Positions 5,867 through 8,786 of a stretch of 8,786 nucleotides of DNA are shown piece by piece (the stretch's first letter is position 1; every line of letters starts with the position of its first letter). Source of the DNA: Aquificaceae bacterium. Lineage in GTDB: Bacteria; Aquificota; Aquificia; Aquificales; Aquificaceae. Where the stretch lies: positions 1 to 8,786 of the forward strand of contig WFPN01000083.1 of NCBI GenBank assembly GCA_015487535.1, given 5' to 3'. A model generated the notes under the pieces. That model was not told where the DNA came from. It searched no databases and saw only the letters and a program-made list of their open reading frames with translations. The position numbers and the translations under genes were made by a program.

Positions 5867-5894
5867 AAAAAATAAAGCGCTCAGGACTCCTGAG
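5867..5894 (-). terminator. Possible intrinsic terminator or attenuator at the end of rpsQ
   Basis: On the minus strand CTCAGGAGTCCTGAG (5894-5880) can form a 6-bp stem with a 3-base loop across the rpsQ stop codon. It is followed by CGC and then TTTATTTTTT. The three-base gap before the T tract and the short stem make it weaker than a classical terminator. It may only partly stop ribosomal transcription before the rib genes. An alternative pairing of AGGAG in the stem with CTCCT downstream (about 5861-5865) could compete with it. Confidence 0.45.
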
Positions 5895-6177
5895 ATAGAA
5901 CCTCTTCGGCCCTCCTGGCCCTCTGGATTATCCTGACCACGACCCACCTCTTGGTCTTCGAAAGGGGCCTCGTCTCCCTTATCTCCACCACGTCCCCCAC
6001 CCTGCACTCGTTCTTCTCGTCGTGGGCGTGGTACTTCTTGCTCTTTATTATGTGCTTACCGTACAAGGGATGGGGAACTCTCCTGTCCACCTTGACCACA
6101 ACTGTCTTGTCCATTTTGTCCGAAACCACGGTCCCAACCAGATATTTCCTCTTCTCGTTCCACTTCTTCTCAGCCAT
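5881..6177 (-). CDS. rpsQ: 30S ribosomal protein S17 (uS17)
   Basis: This 98-residue protein is the primary 16S rRNA-binding protein S17, an OB-fold protein of the 30S body. Diagnostic segments are KYLVGTVVSDKMDKTVVVKVDRRVPHPLYGKHI, KSKKYHAHDEKNECRVGDVVEIRETRPLSKTKRW and VVVRII. It is longer than the roughly 84-residue E. coli protein because of a few extra N-terminal residues and a charged C-terminal tail (RARRAEEVLSQES). Its ATG shares one base with the rpmC stop (TGATG), so translation is coupled. It is the last ribosomal gene of the run; the usual next gene, rplN, does not follow. Confidence 0.97.
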   Translation of the reverse strand: MAEKKWNEKRKYLVGTVVSDKMDKTVVVKVDRRVPHPLYGKHIIKSKKYHAHDEKNECRVGDVVEIRETRPLSKTKRWVVVRIIQRARRAEEVLSQES

Positions 6178-6377
6178 CAGCCTTCACCTCTCAGCTCTTT
6201 CTCCCTTATAACGGTCAGAACCCTCGCTATGTCTTTTCTGAGGTTCCTTATCGCCATGGGGTTATCGAGCCCGGATATCTTCTGCTGGAACCTCAGCTTC
6301 AGAAGCTCCATCTTGAGCTCGTCCGCCTTCTTCTTAAGCTCCTCTATCTTCATCTTCCTCAGTTCAGCCGCCTTCAT
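6177..6377 (-). CDS. rpmC: 50S ribosomal protein L29 (uL29)
   Basis: This 66-residue protein is L29, a small helical-hairpin protein near the polypeptide exit tunnel. The family pattern is clear: MKAAELRKMKIEELKKK, ELKMELLKLRFQQKISGLDNP and MAIRNLRKDIARVLTVIREKE. The start codon overlaps the rplP stop as ATGA (4 bp), and GGAGG lies about 12 bases upstream within the end of rplP. Length and order (rplP-rpmC-rpsQ) are standard. Confidence 0.97.
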   Translation of the reverse strand: MKAAELRKMKIEELKKKADELKMELLKLRFQQKISGLDNPMAIRNLRKDIARVLTVIREKELRGEG

Positions 6378-6796
6378 AGGGTGAAACCTCCAGCCTTGAC
6401 GAGCCTCGTCTTTATCGGGAGCTTGGCGGACGCCAGCCTGAAAGCCTCTTCGGCCAAATCCTCGGGAACTCCCGAGAACTCGAACATTATCCTTCCGGGC
6501 TTCACCACTGCCACGAAGCCCTCAGGATCACCCTTTCCTCCACCCATCCTGACCTCGTTGGGCTTCTTGGTGTAGGGCTTGTCGGGGAATATCCTTATCC
6601 AGACCTTAGCTCCCTTTCTGAGTGCCCTCACGAGGGCAACCCTCACCGCCTCTATCTGCCTCTGGGTTATCCAGGCCCTGTCGAGAGCCTGTATCCCGTA
6701 CTCACCGAAGGCTATCCTGTTTCCCCTGAGGGACTTACCTTTGAGGGTTCCTCTCTGCTGCTTCCTGAACTTGGTCTTTTTCGGCTGGAGAAACAT
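6374..6796 (-). CDS. rplP: 50S ribosomal protein L16 (uL16)
   Basis: This 140-residue protein is L16, a large-subunit protein near the central protuberance and the A-site tRNA elbow. Recognisable segments are MFLQPKKTKFRKQQRG at the N-terminus, GNRIAFGEYGIQAL, AWITQRQIEAVRVALVR, KVWIRIFPDKPYTKKP, EVRMGGGKGDPEGFVAVVKPG and a C-terminal LPIKTRLV. Length is normal for the family (about 136-144). The ATG lies 3 bp after the rpsC TAA. An AGGAGG just upstream includes the last codons of rpsC, so the two genes are tightly linked. Confidence 0.97.
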   Translation of the reverse strand: MFLQPKKTKFRKQQRGTLKGKSLRGNRIAFGEYGIQALDRAWITQRQIEAVRVALVRALRKGAKVWIRIFPDKPYTKKPNEVRMGGGKGDPEGFVAVVKPGRIMFEFSGVPEDLAEEAFRLASAKLPIKTRLVKAGGFTL

Positions 6797-6799
6797 CTC

Positions 6800-7495
6800 T
6801 TAAACCTCCTGAGAGACCTTCGCGAGGTCCTCCTCTATCTTCTTGAGGACCTCCTCCTTACCTTCCTTGAGGATGTCTCCCTTGTATATCCACACCTTAA
6901 CGCTCAGTATCCCGTACTTGGTGTAGGCAGTCGCAAAGCCGTAGTCTATGTCGGCCCTTAGGGTCTGGAGGGGCATCCTTCCCACGAGGAACCACTCCTT
7001 CCTCGCAAGCTCCGCCCCACCTATCCTTCCCTTAACCTGGACCTTAACACCTTTGGCTCCAGCCTTCAGAGCGTTGTCTATCGCCCTCTTCATCGCCCTC
7101 CTATGGGATACCCTCCTCTCTATCTGGAGGGCTATGTCCTCCGCTACCAGCTGGGCGTCGAGCTCTGGAACCCTGACCTCGGTTACGTTTATAGTTATCT
7201 CCTTACCGGGGATCATCTTCTCTATGGTCTTCTTCAGGAGCTCAACCTCCTGACCCTTACGCCCTATTATTATCGCAGGCCTCGAGGCGTGTATCCTTAT
7301 CTTTAGCTTGTCCACTATCCTCTCTATCTCTATCTTCGATATCCCCGCCACCTTGTACCTGTTCTTGATATACTCCTTTATCTTCAGATCCTCGTGTAAG
7401 GTCTTGGCGTACTCACCCTTTGGGGCGTACCACTTGGAGTCCCACGTCTTCGTAACGCCGAGCCTGAAGCCTATAGGGTGCGTCTTCTGTCCCAT
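6800..7495 (-). CDS. rpsC: 30S ribosomal protein S3 (uS3)
   Basis: This 231-residue protein is S3, on the solvent side of the 30S head at the mRNA entry channel. It begins with the canonical MGQKTHPIGFRLG and has a type II KH domain (about 40-108) with the RNA-binding IIGRKGQE loop (76-83). The C-terminal domain shows ERRVSHRRAMKRAIDNAL, whose basic residues correspond to the mRNA-helicase surface of E. coli S3, then VKGRIGGAELARKEW and YGILSVKVWIYKGDI. I start it at ATG 7495 rather than the adjacent in-frame TTG at 7498. The ATG gives the conserved N-terminus, has GGAGG seven bases upstream and makes a one-base TGATG overlap with rplV. Confidence 0.97.
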   Translation of the reverse strand: MGQKTHPIGFRLGVTKTWDSKWYAPKGEYAKTLHEDLKIKEYIKNRYKVAGISKIEIERIVDKLKIRIHASRPAIIIGRKGQEVELLKKTIEKMIPGKEITINVTEVRVPELDAQLVAEDIALQIERRVSHRRAMKRAIDNALKAGAKGVKVQVKGRIGGAELARKEWFLVGRMPLQTLRADIDYGFATAYTKYGILSVKVWIYKGDILKEGKEEVLKKIEEDLAKVSQEV

Positions 7496-7893
7496 CAATC
7501 AGCCTCCTCTTCCTCTCTCTCTGCAAGGACTATAGTGATGTGAGAGAGCCTCTTCCTGAGCATCGTGGCCCTCCCGTGGGCCCTGGGAAGCCACTTCCTG
7601 AACATAGGCCCCCTGTCCGCGACCGCCTTCTTTATGTAGAGCCTATCTAAATCAAGACCCTTCTGCTCCGCGTTCGCTATCGCACTCTTGAGGACGTTCT
7701 CGACTATGCGGGCCGCCTTCTTTGGCATAACCTTCAGAAGGTACAGGGCTTCTCCCACGTCCTTGCCGTGGATCTGGCTGAGAACGAGCCTCGCTTTAAG
7801 GGGTGAGATCCTGGCGTATCTGAGGATCGCTATCGCCTCACCTTCTCTGTAGCCTTCCCTTTGGCTCTTGTCCTTTATCTTCAGCTGTCCCAT
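7495..7893 (-). CDS. rplV: 50S ribosomal protein L22 (uL22)
   Basis: This 132-residue protein is L22, whose beta-hairpin lines the nascent-peptide exit tunnel. The core (about residues 20-126) shows LRYARISPLKARLVLSQIHG, ALYLLKVMPKKAARIVENVL, SAIANAEQ and the hairpin DRGPMFRKWLPRAHGRA (93-109), ending in SHITIVLAE. Compared with the 110-residue E. coli protein it has about 18 extra basic/polar residues at the N-terminus and a short acidic tail (EREEEEAD). A purine-rich GAGGTG, overlapping the rpsS stop, precedes the ATG with good spacing, 10 bp after that stop. L22 is a known site of macrolide-resistance mutations; the hairpin here shows no obvious deletion. Confidence 0.96.
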   Translation of the reverse strand: MGQLKIKDKSQREGYREGEAIAILRYARISPLKARLVLSQIHGKDVGEALYLLKVMPKKAARIVENVLKSAIANAEQKGLDLDRLYIKKAVADRGPMFRKWLPRAHGRATMLRKRLSHITIVLAEREEEEAD

Positions 7894-7903
7894 CCTTTAC
7901 ACC

Positions 7904-8365
7904 TCACTTCTTCTTGACCACCTTCGCGGTCTTCTCGGGATGGCCCCTGAATGTCCTGGTAGGGGCGAACTCCCCAAGCTTGTGTCCCACCATCTCCTGG
8001 GTTATATAGACGGGAACGAAGGTCTTCCCGTTGTGGACCGCTATGGTGTGTCCCACGAACTCCGGGATTATCGTGGAGGATCTCGAGTAGGTCTTGACCA
8101 CCTTCCTCTCTCCGGATTCGTTCATCTGCTTTATCTTCCTCCAGAGCTTGGGATGGACCCAAGCCTTCTTGTTTACCAAACTCCTGAACTGCTCGTAGGT
8201 TTCCTCGTACTTTTTGATCCTCCTCTCTATCAGCTCTGGGTCTCCCTTCTTCTGGGCTTCTCTCACCTTCTTGTGAAGCCTGTGGATCCTCTTGTAGAGC
8301 TTGTAGAAGGTATCTAGATCCTCTATCAGCCTGTTCCTCTTGTTCCAAGCGCCTTTAAAACCCAT
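7904..8365 (-). CDS. rpsS: 30S ribosomal protein S19 (uS19) with a long N-terminal extension
   Basis: The C-terminal part (about residues 66-153) is S19 of the 30S head: NKKAWVHPKLWRKIKQMNE, KTYSRSSTIIPEFVGHTIAV, NGKTFVPVYITQEMVGHKLGEFAPTRTFRGH and a lysine tail. It binds 16S rRNA with S13 near the A-site and the head-to-50S bridge. The protein is 153 residues against about 92 in E. coli. The excess is an N-terminal extension of about 64 residues (MGFKGAWNKRNRLIEDLD onward), highly charged and probably helical, perhaps a helical hairpin around GDPE at 41-44. The usual LKKGPFVD start motif is altered to NKKAWVHP. The long start is supported by an unbroken frame, the one-base TGATG overlap with the rplB stop, and the lack of a usable start with spaced Shine-Dalgarno near residue 64. 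It may be a lineage trait; that needs comparison. Confidence 0.93.
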   Translation of the reverse strand: MGFKGAWNKRNRLIEDLDTFYKLYKRIHRLHKKVREAQKKGDPELIERRIKKYEETYEQFRSLVNKKAWVHPKLWRKIKQMNESGERKVVKTYSRSSTIIPEFVGHTIAVHNGKTFVPVYITQEMVGHKLGEFAPTRTFRGHPEKTAKVVKKK

Positions 8366-8786
8366 CAGAGCGGCCTCCCGTCTCTACGCGTTATGATAAA
8401 CCTGTCAGAATACTTCTTGCCTCTCCTCGTCTTGTATCCCTTGGTCTTCCATCCCCAGGGGGATTCGGGGTGCTTACCCCTCGTCCTTCCCTCACCACCT
8501 CCGTGGGGGTGGTCCACAGGGTTCATGGCAGTTCCCCTCGTGTGGGGCCTCCAGCCGAGCCACCTGGCCCTTCCTGCCTTCCCGAGTTTTATGAGCTCGT
8601 GCTCCGCGAGGCCCACCTTACCTATGGTAGCCATGCACCTCTCGTGAACGAGCCTAACCTCTCCCGAGGGTAGCCTTATCTGGACGTAGTCTCCGCTCCT
8701 TCCGAGTATCTGGGCCTCTGTTCCCGCGGACCTCACCAGCTGACCGCCTTTGCCGGGCTTTAGCTCTATGTTGTGGATTATGGTTC
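8365..8786 (-). CDS. rplB: 50S ribosomal protein L2 (uL2), C-terminal part (truncated at right edge)
   Basis: This is the C-terminal half of L2, a large-subunit protein that helps shape the peptidyl-transferase region and subunit association. The frame is open to the window edge (first full codon at 8784), so the start lies outside; 139 of about 275 residues are seen. Diagnostic segments are TIIHNIELKPGKGGQLVRSAGT, LPSGEVRLVHERCMATIGKVG, KAGRARWLGWRPHTRGTAMN, the functionally critical AMNPVDHPHGGGEGR and the KTRRGKKYSDRFIITRR tail. A GTG at 8736 lies in mid-protein and is not the start. The stop overlaps the rpsS ATG by one base (TGATG). Gene order places this at the middle of an S10-type operon. 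Confidence 0.97.
   Translation of the reverse strand, partial: TIIHNIELKPGKGGQLVRSAGTEAQILGRSGDYVQIRLPSGEVRLVHERCMATIGKVGLAEHELIKLGKAGRARWLGWRPHTRGTAMNPVDHPHGGGEGRTRGKHPESPWGWKTKGYKTRRGKKYSDRFIITRRDGRPL

Noticed and set aside
5632..5880. FMN riboswitch upstream of ribBA
   Set aside because: The upstream DNA is the 68-aa gene plus a 39-bp gap. There is no room for, and no sign of, the conserved RFN element.
7881..8348. A 155-codon open frame on the minus strand overlapping rpsS
   Set aside because: It is a shifted frame of the same strand. Its product is low-complexity (Gln/Glu/Arg/Gly) with no family match, while the overlapping frame is unmistakable S19.

Overview
This window appears to come from a thermophilic bacterium of the Aquificales. 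The main evidence is a standalone 111-residue tRNA-binding OB-fold protein that closely resembles my recollection of Aquifex aeolicus Trbp111. Supporting signs are heavy use of AGG/AGA arginine and ATA isoleucine codons, Lys/Glu-rich proteins, and very dense packing: the longest non-coding gap is 88 bp. I saw no tRNA or rRNA gene, CRISPR array, insertion sequence or phage gene. The species cannot be named from the sequence alone.

Left part, + strand (1-1252): the 3' end of gcvPB (glycine cleavage P-protein subunit 2), followed with an ATGA overlap by a Uma2-family (DUF820) PD-(D/E)XK protein. These converge on tpx (thiol peroxidase, minus strand), which ends in a clean intrinsic terminator. 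An exact 18-bp tandem duplication covers the end of tpx, including its stop codon. Tpx diverges across an 88-bp intergenic region from the Trbp111 homologue, which has a consensus TATAAT box only 10 bp before its ATG. An exported ankyrin-repeat protein follows 8 bp later.

Middle, minus strand (5841 down to 2845): a tight run of a 68-aa membrane-anchored protein, bifunctional ribBA (riboflavin biosynthesis), a 103-aa charged helical protein of unknown function, and a membrane diguanylate cyclase (GGDEF). The cyclase gene overlaps its upstream neighbour by 20 bp and the convergent ankyrin gene by 20 bp.

Right part, minus strand (8786 down to 5881): the distal half of the S10 ribosomal protein operon, in the order rplB (partial), rpsS, rplV, rpsC, rplP, rpmC, rpsQ. 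Most junctions are TGATG or ATGA overlaps or have a Shine-Dalgarno sequence at the preceding stop. The usual continuation into rplN and the spc operon is absent. A 39-bp gap holding a possible terminator or attenuator leads instead into the rib/GGDEF run, so ribosomal, flavin and c-di-GMP genes may share a transcript. The most unusual protein feature is the S19 protein, which is about 153 residues instead of about 92 because of a charged helical N-terminal extension of roughly 64 residues.
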